From the NCBI RefSeq assembly GCF_010858045.1, contig NZ_JAAGVC010000010.1:62001-126000 (forward strand): 64,000 bases of DNA, given 5' to 3'. Position 1 is the stretch's first letter, and every line of letters starts with the position of its first letter. Below are positions 35,787 to 44,944 of the stretch, piece after piece. Origin of the DNA: Nocardia cyriacigeorgica (lineage in GTDB: Bacteria; Actinomycetota; Actinomycetes; Mycobacteriales; Mycobacteriaceae). The translations under genes were made by a program, and so were the position numbers. The notes under the pieces were generated by a model. The model was not told the origin of the DNA. It was given only the letters and a program-made list of their open reading frames with translations, and did no database searches.

Positions 35787-36773
35787 TCACGCGGTACGCA
35801 CGTGCTCGGCCTGTTCGATTCTTGCTCGAATGAATCGTGAGGCGCGCGCCAGGGCCGCCCGGCCCTCGGGCAGATTCGGCGCGATGCTCATGAAATCGTG
35901 CACCGTGCCACGCCAGAGCTCGAGCGAGTTCGGCACGCCCGCCGCGGTGAGCCGCCGGGCCATGAGCTCGCTGTCGAAGCGCAGCAGCTCCTGTTCGGCC
36001 GCGATCAGCAGGACCGGGGGCAGTCCGGTCAGTGTCGCGTTGACCGGGGACAGCTTCGGATCGAGTACGCCGGCGACCTCACCGCCGAGCCGCACCACCG
36101 CCGTCAGCGCCGCCAGCGGGATGTAGGCGTCGCGCGCGGTCTTCTCGTACTCGCTCTTCGCAGCGTAATCGAGATCGAGCAGCGGGCTGAGCCCGAGAAT
36201 CCCGGCCGGCGCGGGCAGACCCACCTGTAGTGCGGCGAGCACGGTGGAGAAGGCCAGCAGACCGCCCGCCGAATCGCCTGCGATGACGATGCGCGCGGGA
36301 TCGACGCGGTGGCGCAGCAGCCAGCGGTAGGCCTCCAGGCAGTCGGCCAGCGATTCGGTGATCCGGGTCCCGGGCAGCTGCCGGTACTCGACGTTGACCA
36401 CCGGCAGCCCGGTCCGGCGCGCCAAGCCGGCCACGACGGGCCGGTGGGTGCGCAGCCCACAGATGGCGAAGCCGCCACCGTGGAAATACAGCACCGCACC
36501 GTGGCGCAGCGCCCGCGATGCTCCGGCCGGACGGACGATCTCCATCCGGAAACCCTTCATCCTGACCTGTTCGCGGTCGATGCCCGCGGGCTCCGGGCGC
36601 AACATCGACAGGCCGTCGATCAGGGCCGCGCCGACGGGCAGCGTCATCCGGTTGATCGGGAAGCTGCGCAGCACCGGTCGCACCACACCTCGGAAGGCTG
36701 CCTCGAAGACGCGTCCCGGCGCACTCGGACCGCCGGGATTCACCACGATGCCCGGTTCTTTTGTCGCACCCAT
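35787..36773 (-). CDS. Hormone-sensitive-lipase-type alpha/beta hydrolase
   Basis: A 328-aa esterase/lipase of the HSL (alpha/beta hydrolase fold-3) family. The oxyanion motif [11 protein letters not shown] lies near residue 117, the nucleophile elbow [12 protein letters not shown] near residue 187, and a late TVHDFMSI supplies the histidine; an acidic residue in [15 protein letters not shown] completes the triad. No signal peptide is evident. The ATG at 36773 is preceded by GGAGG. It is divergent from rmlA. The substrate is probably a short- or medium-chain ester, or an acylated lipid. Confidence 0.88.
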   Translation of the reverse strand: MGATKEPGIVVNPGGPSAPGRVFEAAFRGVVRPVLRSFPINRMTLPVGAALIDGLSMLRPEPAGIDREQVRMKGFRMEIVRPAGASRALRHGAVLYFHGGGFAICGLRTHRPVVAGLARRTGLPVVNVEYRQLPGTRITESLADCLEAYRWLLRHRVDPARIVIAGDSAGGLLAFSTVLAALQVGLPAPAGILGLSPLLDLDYAAKSEYEKTARDAYIPLAALTAVVRLGGEVAGVLDPKLSPVNATLTGLPPVLLIAAEQELLRFDSELMARRLTAAGVPNSLELWRGTVHDFMSIAPNLPEGRAALARASRFIRARIEQAEHVRTA

Positions 36774-37109
36774 GGCGCACCTGCCTCCGCTGGGGCGTCG
36801 AACCCCGGCCGGACGGCAGCCCGGATGAGCGTCGACGCTGACGTTCACACCGATCACCCGGCGCCAGTTCAGAAGCAAGTATGTTTCACAACTCGCCGCC
36901 CCGGCACACCGCGTGACCGCTATCTGTGCAACAACAGTGCCCGAATCCGCTGTTCCCCATACCTGGTACCCGCACTCCGTAACCGTTTCGAACAGCACTC
37001 GGAATCTGCTCGATGCCTGGGCCGGCCGTCGGCCGCACCCGAACGTCGCGGCCGCAGGCGGTCGAACCGGTCGCCCTCATCCCCCGATGCCCTGGCAGAC
37101 TGTGCAGAC
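36774..37109. other. Divergent intergenic space between the lipase-type gene and rmlA
   Basis: 336 bp. The frame of rmlA runs open through it but without recognisable sequence before the ATG at 37110. I see no operator, repeat or RNA gene. A weak CAGACT box ends 8 nt before rmlA. Confidence 0.5.
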
Positions 37110-37982
37110 ATGCGCGGAATCATCTTGGCCGGCGGCACCGGGACCCGGTTGCACCCGATCACGCGCGGTGTCAGCAAGCAGCTGGTCCCGGTCTACGACA
37201 AGCCGATGGTCTACTACCCGCTCTCCACGCTGATGCTGGCCGGGATCCGCGAGATCCTGGTGATCACCACCCCGGAGGACGCGGAATCGTTCCGCCGCCT
37301 GCTCGGCGACGGCACCCAGTTCGGCATCACCATCGACTACGTCGTCCAGCCCGAACCCGACGGCCTGGCCAGGGCCTTCGTCCTCGGCGCCGACCATATC
37401 GGCACCGACTGCGCGGCGCTGGTGCTCGGCGACAACATCTTCCACGGGCCGGGCCTCGGCACCAGCCTGAGCCGGTTCGCCGGACTGGACGGTGGCGCGG
37501 TCTTCGCCTACCGCGTATCGGACCCCTCGGCCTACGGCGTCGTCGAATTCACCGACGGCCGAGCGGTATCCATCGAGGAGAAGCCGAAGGTCCCGCGCTC
37601 GAATTTCGCGATCCCCGGCCTGTACTTCTACGACAACGATGTCGTCGAGATCGCCCGCGGCCTGCGGCCATCGGCACGCGGCGAATACGAGATCACCGAT
37701 ATCAACCGGGCCTATCTGGAAGCGGGCAAGCTGCACGTCGATGTGCTCGCCCGCGGCACCGCGTGGCTGGACACCGGAACCTTCGACTCGCTGCTCGATG
37801 CCGCCAACTACGTGCGCACCATCGAGGAACGCCAAGGCCTCAAGATCGGCGTGCCGGAGGAGGTCGCCTGGCGGATGGGCTATATCGACGACGAACAGCT
37901 GTGCGTGCTGGCCGATCCGCTGGTCCGCTCCGGGTACGGCAGCTATCTGCTCGATCTGCTCGAGCACGGACAAGGTTGGTGA
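37110..37982 (+). CDS. rmlA: Glucose-1-phosphate thymidylyltransferase RmlA
   Basis: First enzyme of dTDP-L-rhamnose synthesis, making dTDP-glucose from glucose-1-phosphate and dTTP. It is 290 aa, full length for the short-type enzyme. [18 protein letters not shown] is the nucleotide-binding loop, followed by [30 protein letters not shown] with a metal aspartate, [23 protein letters not shown] and [11 protein letters not shown]. The ATG at 37110 begins exactly at the conserved N-terminus. rmlC follows after one nucleotide. Feedback inhibition by dTDP-rhamnose is known for the family. Confidence 0.96.
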   Translation: MRGIILAGGTGTRLHPITRGVSKQLVPVYDKPMVYYPLSTLMLAGIREILVITTPEDAESFRRLLGDGTQFGITIDYVVQPEPDGLARAFVLGADHIGTDCAALVLGDNIFHGPGLGTSLSRFAGLDGGAVFAYRVSDPSAYGVVEFTDGRAVSIEEKPKVPRSNFAIPGLYFYDNDVVEIARGLRPSARGEYEITDINRAYLEAGKLHVDVLARGTAWLDTGTFDSLLDAANYVRTIEERQGLKIGVPEEVAWRMGYIDDEQLCVLADPLVRSGYGSYLLDLLEHGQGW

Positions 37983-37983
37983 C

Positions 37984-38538
37984 ATGCAGATCACGGAGAT
38001 GTCGATCCCGGGCGCATGGGTGTTCACCCCGCGGCTGCACAGCGACGAGCGCGGGACGTTCGCCGAGACGTTCAAGGCCTCCGAGTTCGAGAAGGCCACC
38101 GGCCGGCGCTTCGATCTGCTCCAGGTCAACACCTCGGTGTCGGCCGCCGGGGTACTGCGCGGCATCCACTACACCGAAAACCCACCCGGTCAGGCCAAAT
38201 ACGTGAGCTGCGTGCGCGGCGCCTTCCTCGATGTGGTGGTGGATCTGCGCGAGGGCTCGCCGACGTTCGGGCGCTGGGACAGCGTCGTACTCGACGATGT
38301 GCACCGCCGTTCGGTGTTCCTGTCCGAGGGGCTCGGCCACGCGATCCTGTCGCTGGCCGACGATTCCACCGTAACCTATCTGTGCTCGCTGGAATACTCC
38401 CCCGAATTCGACCATGATCTGGACGCTTTCGATCCGCAGCTGGCCATCGACTGGCCGCGCACCGATCGCGACGGCCGTCCGCTGACCTACCTGCGCTCGC
38501 CGAAGGACGCCGCCGCGCCCCGCCTCGCCGATCGCTGA
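37984..38538 (+). CDS. rmlC: dTDP-4-dehydrorhamnose 3,5-epimerase RmlC
   Basis: Third enzyme of dTDP-L-rhamnose synthesis. A cupin-fold protein of 184 aa, slightly shorter than the usual 185-205. GAWVFTPRLHSDERGTFAE, NTSVSAAGVLRGIHY with the catalytic histidine, KYVSCVRGAFLDVVVDLR and FLSEGLGHAILSL are characteristic. It starts one nucleotide after the rmlA stop. The XRE-type regulator converges on it with about 20 nt between them. Confidence 0.94.
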   Translation: MQITEMSIPGAWVFTPRLHSDERGTFAETFKASEFEKATGRRFDLLQVNTSVSAAGVLRGIHYTENPPGQAKYVSCVRGAFLDVVVDLREGSPTFGRWDSVVLDDVHRRSVFLSEGLGHAILSLADDSTVTYLCSLEYSPEFDHDLDAFDPQLAIDWPRTDRDGRPLTYLRSPKDAAAPRLADR

Positions 38539-38559
38539 GCCCGCCTCGCCGGGCAGGCC

Positions 38560-39438
38560 TCAGCGGACGTTGGCGCGTGCGTCATCGATCGCGGTGCGCG
38601 CGTCCACCGCCACCGCCCGGATACTGTCGAAAGCCGCCCGGTAACGGTCGATTTCGTGCGATTTGTCCAGGTAGACCGGCCCGGTGAAGGCCTCGACGTA
38701 CACCACCGGCGGTTCCGGCGCACCCGCCCCCGGATCGAGCGCGGGGAATTCCAGCAGCACGAACGGCCCGGACTCGATGCCGCGGTGGTACTCGGCATCC
38801 GAGGGCACCACCTGGATGCGCACATTCGGCAGCTCGCACATCAGCCGGAGATGGTCGAGCTGGCCCGCGGTCACCGAACGATCGCCCAGCGGCCGCCACA
38901 GCGCGGCCTCGCCGATCAGCACATCCAGCCGCAACGGCGCTTCGTCCCTGGTGAGCAGGGGCTGGCGGGCCATCCGCAACCGCACCCGGCGCTCGATATC
39001 GGAATCGGACAGCTCCGGGCGCGCGGCCCGCAGCAGCGCGCGAGCATAGGCCTCGGTTTGCAGCAGGCCGGGAATCAGCTGGTCCTCGTAGGCGTACAGC
39101 CGCGCGGCGGCCTCCTCCAACCCGATGTAGACGTCGAATCCCTCACCGATGACGTCGCTGTAACCGGTCCACCATCCGCGCGCCTTGGTCTCCTTGGCCA
39201 GCGCGGTGAGCGGTGCGACGGCCTCCGGCGGCGCCCCGTACACCTTGCACATGGCCTCCACATCCAGGCCGCGCAGTGAGGTCTGCCCGGTTTCGATGCG
39301 CCAGATCTTGGCTTCCGACCATTCCAATTGCTGCGCCGCGGCGCGTGTGGTCATCCTCGCCCGGTTGCGCAGATCGCGCAGCTGCCTGCCGAGGCGCCGC
39401 CTCGGCATGGTCGAGCCGGTGGTCCCCTGTGCTGCCAC
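38560..39438 (-). CDS. XRE-family regulator with DUF5753 domain
   Basis: A 292-aa DNA-binding protein. The helix-turn-helix spans RRRLGRQLRDLRNRARMTTRAAAQQLEWSEAKIWRIETGQ (residues about 12-50), and the DUF5753 domain covers roughly 100-280 (LIPGLLQTEAYARALLRAARP, RMARQPLLTRDEAPLRLDVLIGEAALWRP, IQVVPSDAEYHRG, FVLLEFP). Such proteins are abundant in actinobacteria and usually sit beside a small DUF397 protein with which they act. No DUF397 gene is visible here. GTG start at 39438 with GGGGGA just upstream. The target is unknown. Confidence 0.9.
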   Translation of the reverse strand: MAAQGTTGSTMPRRRLGRQLRDLRNRARMTTRAAAQQLEWSEAKIWRIETGQTSLRGLDVEAMCKVYGAPPEAVAPLTALAKETKARGWWTGYSDVIGEGFDVYIGLEEAAARLYAYEDQLIPGLLQTEAYARALLRAARPELSDSDIERRVRLRMARQPLLTRDEAPLRLDVLIGEAALWRPLGDRSVTAGQLDHLRLMCELPNVRIQVVPSDAEYHRGIESGPFVLLEFPALDPGAGAPEPPVVYVEAFTGPVYLDKSHEIDRYRAAFDSIRAVAVDARTAIDDARANVR

Positions 39439-39535
39439 TGTTCCCCCTTGTTAGACGAACGGCATTGTTCCACAAGGAAACCGGACGGCAATACCAGGGA
39501 TGTCACAGATAGGACAGGTGTCGCTTGCAGGACAA

Positions 39536-40096
39536 TCACTTACGTGAGCCGCCGCGGCGGAACCGCCAGAACTGCACCGCGCGAACGTCTTCGGAGAGCT
39601 GGTTGACCGGCTCGGCCACGTCGGACAACGCCTGGAACAGGTCGTCGGCCAGATCGCTGATGTGCTCGACGCGAGTGGCCAGCCGGGAGGCGTTCACCAG
39701 GAACTCCAGCACCAGGCGCACCGAGGCGGCGATGCTCAACCCCAGCGGCACCGCGATCAAGGCGGCGAAGATGCCGAGCAACGCCGAGGCCTGCCACATC
39801 AGCACCGTCAGCGCGATCGGGATGCCGAAGGCGAACAGCAGCCCGAGCAGATAGGCCAGCGGCAGCAGCGTGCGGGTGACGGGCCTGCGGAACTGCACAT
39901 CGAGCAGGCCGCGCACGGCGTCGGCGCACCACTGCCGGAACGCGCGCCTGCTGACGAACGGCTCCGGCTGGGTCTCCTCGTCGGCGGCCGCGCCGGAGAA
40001 CCGGCGGGCCGCGGTCGAGCGCCAGGTGATCCAGCGCGACTCGGCCTCCAGGTCGTCCGGTTGCGGCGACTCGGTGCGGCCGGACTCATCACTCAT
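39536..40096 (-). CDS. DUF4282-type membrane protein
   Basis: A 186-aa protein with a charged N-terminal region of about 75 residues and then two strong membrane helices (TLLPLAYLLGLLFAFGIPIALTVLMW and LLGIFAALIAVPLGLSIAASVRLVLEF). A helical, probably coiled C-terminus with LATRVEHISDLADDLFQALSDVAEPVNQL follows. The two-helix unit with LLDVQF before it resembles DUF4282. Function is unknown. GGAAGG precedes the ATG by about 9 nt. It lies about 100 bp upstream of the XRE-type regulator on the same strand. Confidence 0.75.
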   Translation of the reverse strand: MSDESGRTESPQPDDLEAESRWITWRSTAARRFSGAAADEETQPEPFVSRRAFRQWCADAVRGLLDVQFRRPVTRTLLPLAYLLGLLFAFGIPIALTVLMWQASALLGIFAALIAVPLGLSIAASVRLVLEFLVNASRLATRVEHISDLADDLFQALSDVAEPVNQLSEDVRAVQFWRFRRGGSRK

Positions 40097-40336
40097 GCCG
40101 GGAATCCTTCCCGCTCCCGGCCGCGGAAACCAGCCCCGACCTCGTCACATCTGCCCCGGTCATAGCCATGCCACCGGCCGATGGGCGCCCTAGCACCGAT
40201 CGCCATTACTCGCCGGTAAATGAGACGAATCCGACAGTTGTGAAAAATTCTCGGAATCTCGTAACGCTTCGGGCACCTGCCCTCGATACGAACCATGAAT
40301 GCAGGACCTGATCTGTAACGGGGAATGGAGAAGACA

Positions 40337-40819
40337 GTGCGCACGACGTTTCCGACTTCCGTCTCGGCGGACGCCATGTCCGCAGCCGCGCAGGACTACA
40401 CCCAGCGCGGTTGGACGGTCGCCGAAACGGCCAACGGTCTGTGCCTGATCACCGATGACGACCTGTCCGCCATCGAGGTCAGTGGGGAGCTGGCCGCGGA
40501 GGTCCGTCGCTTCCTGCGTGCCAACAACCTGTCCGGACCGGTGATCGAGATCCCCGGTACCGAGCGTCGCGAGATCCACCTCGTCACCGGTGCCCGTAAG
40601 GCCGCCATGGCGATCGAGGCCATGCGCGCGGCCGGGGTCACCGTCCACACCGACGGTGCGAGCATCCCGCTGCCGCCGACCCAGCTCTCGGCCGGATCGG
40701 CCTGCTGGGGCATCGCCCCGGGCGAGGCCCGCTGGCTGCCGCCGGTGGTCGCGATCAGCGCCGCCGTCCGGGCCGCCGCGGCCCGCAAGCGTGGACAGCT
40801 CACCAGCGTCGCCTGCTGA
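40337..40819 (+). CDS. Hypothetical protein, weakly like actinobacterial prim-pol-type domains
   Basis: A 160-aa cytoplasmic protein. The GTG at 40337 has GGAG 6 nt upstream and is preferred over the ATG at 40325, which lacks spacing. The phrases AAQDYTQRGWTVAE near the N-terminus and ASIPLPPTQLSAGSACW near the C-terminus recall short actinobacterial relatives of the bifunctional primase-polymerase N-terminal domain. I cannot see the catalytic acidic and histidine motifs, so polymerase activity is not supported. A strong terminator follows, so it is a single-gene unit. Confidence 0.65.
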   Translation: MRTTFPTSVSADAMSAAAQDYTQRGWTVAETANGLCLITDDDLSAIEVSGELAAEVRRFLRANNLSGPVIEIPGTERREIHLVTGARKAAMAIEAMRAAGVTVHTDGASIPLPPTQLSAGSACWGIAPGEARWLPPVVAISAAVRAAAARKRGQLTSVAC

Positions 40820-40877
40820 GCCGGCACCGCAGACACGGACCAGACCGTCCGATCGACAACTGCACACGGCAGACACC

Positions 40878-40906
40878 GACCCCGTCGTTCCCTGACGGGG
40901 TCTTTG
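40878..40906 (+). terminator. Rho-independent terminator
   Basis: A 9-bp stem (GACCCCGTC with GACGGGGTC) with a 7-nt loop followed by TTTG, 59 nt after the stop at 40819. The rest of the 338-bp gap to the next gene shows nothing definite. Confidence 0.85.
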
Positions 40907-41157
40907 CCGTGCCGCGAAAACCCTTGTGCGCGGGCGGGTTCGCCGCGCGGTAACCCGACGCCGATAATCGAACGAACCAGTCTGTTTTGTCAGTGCCCGG
41001 AAAACCTTGGGCGAGCTCGGGATTCGTCGGCCCGGCTGGACGCATTCCGCTCCGCAACCGAGTGTTTGCCGGATAAAATTGACCAGCTTTCGTTTTAAGT
41101 CGCTGGTTCGACGACGAGCCTCGACGGTCTCGAATCCGGCTATCTCAGGGGGCGCGC

Positions 41158-41763
41158 ATGCGCGGCAGCGACGGCGAGCACGAACTACAGGAACGTCACG
41201 GCACCCAGGACCGGGCCCGGCGCTTCTATGACGACCAGGTCCGCGATCGGCTCAACGAGCAGATGATCGAATTCGTCGGCCGGATGGATATGGCGTTCAT
41301 CGCCACCGCCGACGCCCGCGGCGAATGCGATGCCAGCTTCCGGGCGGGCGAACCGGGCTTCCTGCACGTCATCGACGCGCAGACGATCGCCTACCCGGAA
41401 TATCGGGGCAACGGTGTACTGGCCAGCCTCGGCAATATCCACACCAACCCGCACATCGGGATCCTGCTGATCGATTTCCTGCGCGATCTGATCGGCCTGC
41501 ACATCAACGGCTCGGCCCGCATCGTCGACGATGTCGCGCTGCGCACCTGGGTGCCCGGCCTGCCGCCGAGCCGGCGCGGGCGCGAGGCCCAGCTGTGGGT
41601 GGTGGTCGATGTGGAAGAGGCCTACATCCACTGCCGCAAACACATCCCGCATCTGGTGCCCGCCAGCCGTGAACAGCGCGAATGGGGTACCGACAGTGTG
41701 CGCGCCAAGGGCGGCGACTATTTCGGAGTCAAGGCGGAGACGGGCGCGCTGGTCGAGAGCTGA
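41158..41763 (+). CDS. Pyridoxamine 5'-phosphate oxidase-family FMN-binding protein
   Basis: A 201-aa split-barrel flavin protein. After a helical start (FYDDQVRDRLNEQMIEFVGRM), the barrel shows MAFIATADARGECDASFRAG, the loop PGFLHVIDAQTIAYPEYRGNGV, and ILLIDFLRDLIGLHINGSARIV. The LASLGNIHTNPHIGILLID segment is typical of the actinobacterial family that binds FMN or F420 and acts on small organic substrates. The actual reaction is unknown. It converges with the GtrA gene at 41851-42303. Confidence 0.85.
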   Translation: MRGSDGEHELQERHGTQDRARRFYDDQVRDRLNEQMIEFVGRMDMAFIATADARGECDASFRAGEPGFLHVIDAQTIAYPEYRGNGVLASLGNIHTNPHIGILLIDFLRDLIGLHINGSARIVDDVALRTWVPGLPPSRRGREAQLWVVVDVEEAYIHCRKHIPHLVPASREQREWGTDSVRAKGGDYFGVKAETGALVES

Positions 41764-41850
41764 GCGGAGTGGGCGGCGCGCTCGGCCCGGCGGCAGCCTC
41801 CCTCGCCGGCGGACGCCGTCAGTCCGCCGGCCGTGCCGAGCCGGTCCGCC

Positions 41851-42303
41851 CTAGTCGATCTTGAAGATGACCATCCGCTGCACCACGAAATTGATCACGG
41901 TGGCGGTGCCCTGCGCGACCACGAACGCCAGCGGCAACCGCCACCAGGTGTCGTCCAGTGCCTGGTACATCACCCAGTTGAGACCGACCTGCACCGCGAA
42001 GGTCAGCGCGTAGAGCGCCACCACCGCGAGGAAACGGACGCGGCTCGGCGGTGCTTGGAAGGTCCAGCGGCGATTGATCAGGTAAGCGGTCGTGGTGCCC
42101 GCGATGAAGCCGATGGCCTTGGCGAGATTGACCTGGAGTCCCAGCGCGTACAGCAGGGAGTACAGGCCGAAGTCGACGATCGCCGACAACCCGCCGGTCA
42201 GACCGAACCGGATCACCTGCGTCTTCAGGTCGACGTCCGTGCCGCCCGGCTCGTCGACCAGCGGAAGTTCGACCGGAAGCGGCAGATGGGGTTCGGCACT
42301 CAC
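41851..42303 (-). CDS. GtrA-family protein, Rv3789-like
   Basis: A 150-aa protein with four membrane helices: [66 protein letters not shown] and [23 protein letters not shown]. Adjacent, divergent placement to dprE1 is the same as for Rv3789 in M. tuberculosis, which has been linked to arabinogalactan synthesis and proposed to handle decaprenyl-phospho-arabinose. The GTG at 42303 is chosen because TACTCT ends 7 nt upstream. Its N-terminal 30 residues are longer than in Rv3789. Confidence 0.88.
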   Translation of the reverse strand: MSAEPHLPLPVELPLVDEPGGTDVDLKTQVIRFGLTGGLSAIVDFGLYSLLYALGLQVNLAKAIGFIAGTTTAYLINRRWTFQAPPSRVRFLAVVALYALTFAVQVGLNWVMYQALDDTWWRLPLAFVVAQGTATVINFVVQRMVIFKID

Positions 42304-42457
42304 GCGCACGAGAGTAATGGACACCGCCGCGGCCCACCGCGCATCCACCGGCCCGGACCGCGTCCACCGCGCCGGGGCCGCGCGCGTGGCCGACGCCATA
42401 CCGGCGGGTACGGCGACCCCGGCCGCCCGGTCGGCGATACCTGTAGCCTCTATGCCG

Positions 42458-43930
42458 ATGTCCACGAAAGCTACGACCCCCACCACGACGACCGGTGATG
42501 ACAGCGTTCCCGCCGCCACCAACGGCGCGGGCCGCGCGTTCGATCTACCGACGCGCACCCGGACGCTCACCGGGTGGGGTCGCACCGCACCTACATCCGC
42601 CGAAGTGCTCTCGACCAGCGATCCGGAGCTGATCGCCAAGGCCGTGGCCATGGTCGCCGAGGACAACGACGGCAAGCCCGCCCACCTGCGCCGCGGCATC
42701 ATCGCGCGCGGGCTCGGCCGCTCCTACGGCGATCACGCGCAGAACGGCGGCGGCCTCGTCGTCGACATGACCGCGCTCAACCGCATCCACCGCATCGACG
42801 GCGACACCCACCTGGTCGACGTCGACGGTGGCGTGAGCCTGGACCAGCTGATGAAGGCGGCGCTGCCGTTCGGCCTGTGGGTCCCGGTGCTGCCCGGCAC
42901 CAGGCAGGTCACCATCGGCGGCGCCATCGCCTCCGATATCCACGGTAAGAACCATCACTCCGAAGGCAGCTTCGGCAACCACGTCCGCTCGATCGACCTG
43001 CTCACCGCCGACGGCCAGGTGCAGACCATCTCGCCGAAGAAGAACGCGAAACTGTTCTGGGCGACGGTCGGCGGCAACGGGCTGACCGGCATCATCCTGC
43101 GCGCGACGATCGAGATGATCCCGACCGAGACCGCGTACTTCCTCAACGACGGCGTCAAGACCAGGACGCTGGACGAGACCATCGCGGTGCACAGCGATGG
43201 GAGCGAGGCGAACTACACGTACTCGAGTGCGTGGTTCGACGTGATGAACCCGCTGCCGAAGCTCGGCCGAGCCTGCCTGACCCGCGGCCGCCTGGCGACG
43301 GTGGACGAACTGCCCAAGAAACTGCGCAAGAACCCGCTGAAGTTCGACGCACCGCAGCTGCTCACCGTGCCCAACATCTTCCCGAGCTGGACGGCGAACA
43401 AGCTGACCCTCGGCGCTGTCGGCGAGGCGTACTACGCCATGGGCGGCACCTACACCGGCAAGGTGCAGAACCTGACCCAGTTCTATCACCCGCTCGACAT
43501 GGTGGCGGAGTGGAATCGGGCCTACGGTCCGGCCGGCTTCCTCCAGTACCAGTTCGTGGTGCCGACCGAAGCGGTCGAGGAGTTCAAGCGGATCATCATC
43601 GATATCCAGGCGTCCGGGCACATCTCGGCGCTGAACGTCTTCAAGCTGTTCGGCCCCGGCAACCAGGCTCCGCTGAGCTTCCCGATGCCCGGCTGGAACA
43701 TCTGCGTCGACTTCCCGATCCGGCCCGGCCTGAACGAGCTGGTCACCGAACTCGACAAGCGCGTCCTGGAATTCGGCGGCCGGCTCTACACCGCGAAGGA
43801 TTCGCGCACCACCGCCGAAACCTTCCACCGGATGTACCCGCGCATCGACGAGTGGATCGCGATCCGCCGAAGTGTCGACCCCACAGGCGTTTTCATGTCC
43901 GATATGGCCAGGAGGCTGGAGCTCCAGTGA
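42458..43930 (+). CDS. dprE1: Decaprenylphosphoryl-beta-D-ribose 2'-oxidase DprE1
   Basis: FAD-dependent oxidase that converts decaprenyl-phosphoryl-ribose to the 2'-keto intermediate, the first half of epimerisation to the arabinose donor. The 490-aa protein has a vanillyl-alcohol-oxidase-type FAD domain ([39 protein letters not shown] with the FAD-binding His, [15 protein letters not shown]). [11 protein letters not shown] carries the cysteine (residue 416 here, equivalent to Cys387 of M. tuberculosis) that nitro-aromatic benzothiazinones modify. ATG codons occur at 42452 and 42458; TAGCCT ends 8 nt before 42458. The stop overlaps the dprE2 start by 4 nt. Confidence 0.97.
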   Translation: MSTKATTPTTTTGDDSVPAATNGAGRAFDLPTRTRTLTGWGRTAPTSAEVLSTSDPELIAKAVAMVAEDNDGKPAHLRRGIIARGLGRSYGDHAQNGGGLVVDMTALNRIHRIDGDTHLVDVDGGVSLDQLMKAALPFGLWVPVLPGTRQVTIGGAIASDIHGKNHHSEGSFGNHVRSIDLLTADGQVQTISPKKNAKLFWATVGGNGLTGIILRATIEMIPTETAYFLNDGVKTRTLDETIAVHSDGSEANYTYSSAWFDVMNPLPKLGRACLTRGRLATVDELPKKLRKNPLKFDAPQLLTVPNIFPSWTANKLTLGAVGEAYYAMGGTYTGKVQNLTQFYHPLDMVAEWNRAYGPAGFLQYQFVVPTEAVEEFKRIIIDIQASGHISALNVFKLFGPGNQAPLSFPMPGWNICVDFPIRPGLNELVTELDKRVLEFGGRLYTAKDSRTTAETFHRMYPRIDEWIAIRRSVDPTGVFMSDMARRLELQ

Positions 43931-44706
43931 TCAACGCAGTAGGTAACCCGCAGACCATCCTGCTGCTCGGCGGAACGTCGGAGATCGGGCTGGCGATCTG
44001 TGCCGAGTATCTGAAGAAGGGCGCCGCCCGGATCATCCTGGCCACGTTGCCGAATGATCCGCTGCGCGATACCGCGGTGGCGCAGATGAAGGCGTCCGGG
44101 GCCGAGCAGGTCGATGTCGTCGATTTCGACGCGCTCGACACCGACAGCCACCCCAAGGTGATCGATCAGGCCTGGGACGGCGGCGATGTGGATGTCGCCA
44201 TCGTCGCCTTCGGTGTTCTCGGCGATGCCGAGGAGCTGTGGCAGAACCAGCGCAAGGCGGTGCAGACCGTCGGCATCAACTACACCGCTGCGGTGTCGGT
44301 CGGCGTGCTGGTGGGCGAGAAGATGAAGGCGCAGGGCTACGGCCGCATCATCGCCATGTCCTCGGTCGCCGGTGAGCGGGTGCGCCGCTCCAACTTCGTC
44401 TACGGCTCCACCAAGGCCGGCCTCGACGGCTTCTACCTCGGCCTCGGTGAGGCGCTGCGGCCCTACGGCCCGCGCGTGCTCGTCATCCGGCCTGGCCAGG
44501 TGCGCACCACCACCACGCTGGAGCATTGGAAGGCGACCGGGGCCAAGGAAGCACCGTTCACCGTCGACAAGGAAGAGGTGGCCGCGCTCGCGGTCGAGGC
44601 CTCGCAGAAGGGCAAGGAGCTGATCTGGGCTCCCGGACAGGTGCGCTACCTGATGTCGGTGCTGCGCCACATTCCGCGCCCGATCTTCCGCAAACTCCCG
44701 ATGTGA
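43927..44706 (+). CDS. dprE2: Decaprenylphosphoryl-D-2-keto-erythropentose reductase DprE2
   Basis: SDR that reduces the DprE1 product with NADH to decaprenyl-phosphoryl-arabinose, the donor for AftA and the Emb enzymes. It is 259 aa. [14 protein letters not shown] is the cofactor motif, [15 protein letters not shown] supplies the catalytic serine and [12 protein letters not shown] the Tyr and Lys. The C-terminus [18 protein letters not shown] is typical of DprE2. The GTG start overlaps the dprE1 stop as GTGA, so the two subunits are translationally coupled. Confidence 0.96.
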   Translation: MINAVGNPQTILLLGGTSEIGLAICAEYLKKGAARIILATLPNDPLRDTAVAQMKASGAEQVDVVDFDALDTDSHPKVIDQAWDGGDVDVAIVAFGVLGDAEELWQNQRKAVQTVGINYTAAVSVGVLVGEKMKAQGYGRIIAMSSVAGERVRRSNFVYGSTKAGLDGFYLGLGEALRPYGPRVLVIRPGQVRTTTTLEHWKATGAKEAPFTVDKEEVAALAVEASQKGKELIWAPGQVRYLMSVLRHIPRPIFRKLPM

Positions 44707-44944
44707 GCAGGTGATCGACGGCGGTCGCGGTGCCCTGCGGGGTACGACCAGCGGCTTACCCGCGCGGCCGCCGTCGACTGAAACTTCGAGCCGGCCGGGC
44801 TGGGACGTCGAGGGCGCAGAGGCAGCCCACCGGACTCCGGCAGTCGAATGCGCGTGATGGCCACTGGACCTCGGCACGGAGGCGCGCGGATGAGGCTCCA
44901 CTAGGCTGACCGCGACGTGCAGTCGGTACGACAGGAGCCGGAGG

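Noticed and set aside
36309-37109. N-terminal extension of RmlA
   Set aside because: It is antisense to the lipase-type gene and unconserved; RmlA begins exactly at MRGIILAGG.
40337-40819. Calling this protein a primase-polymerase
   Set aside because: Only short flanking phrases resemble that domain; catalytic residues are not visible, so it is kept as hypothetical.
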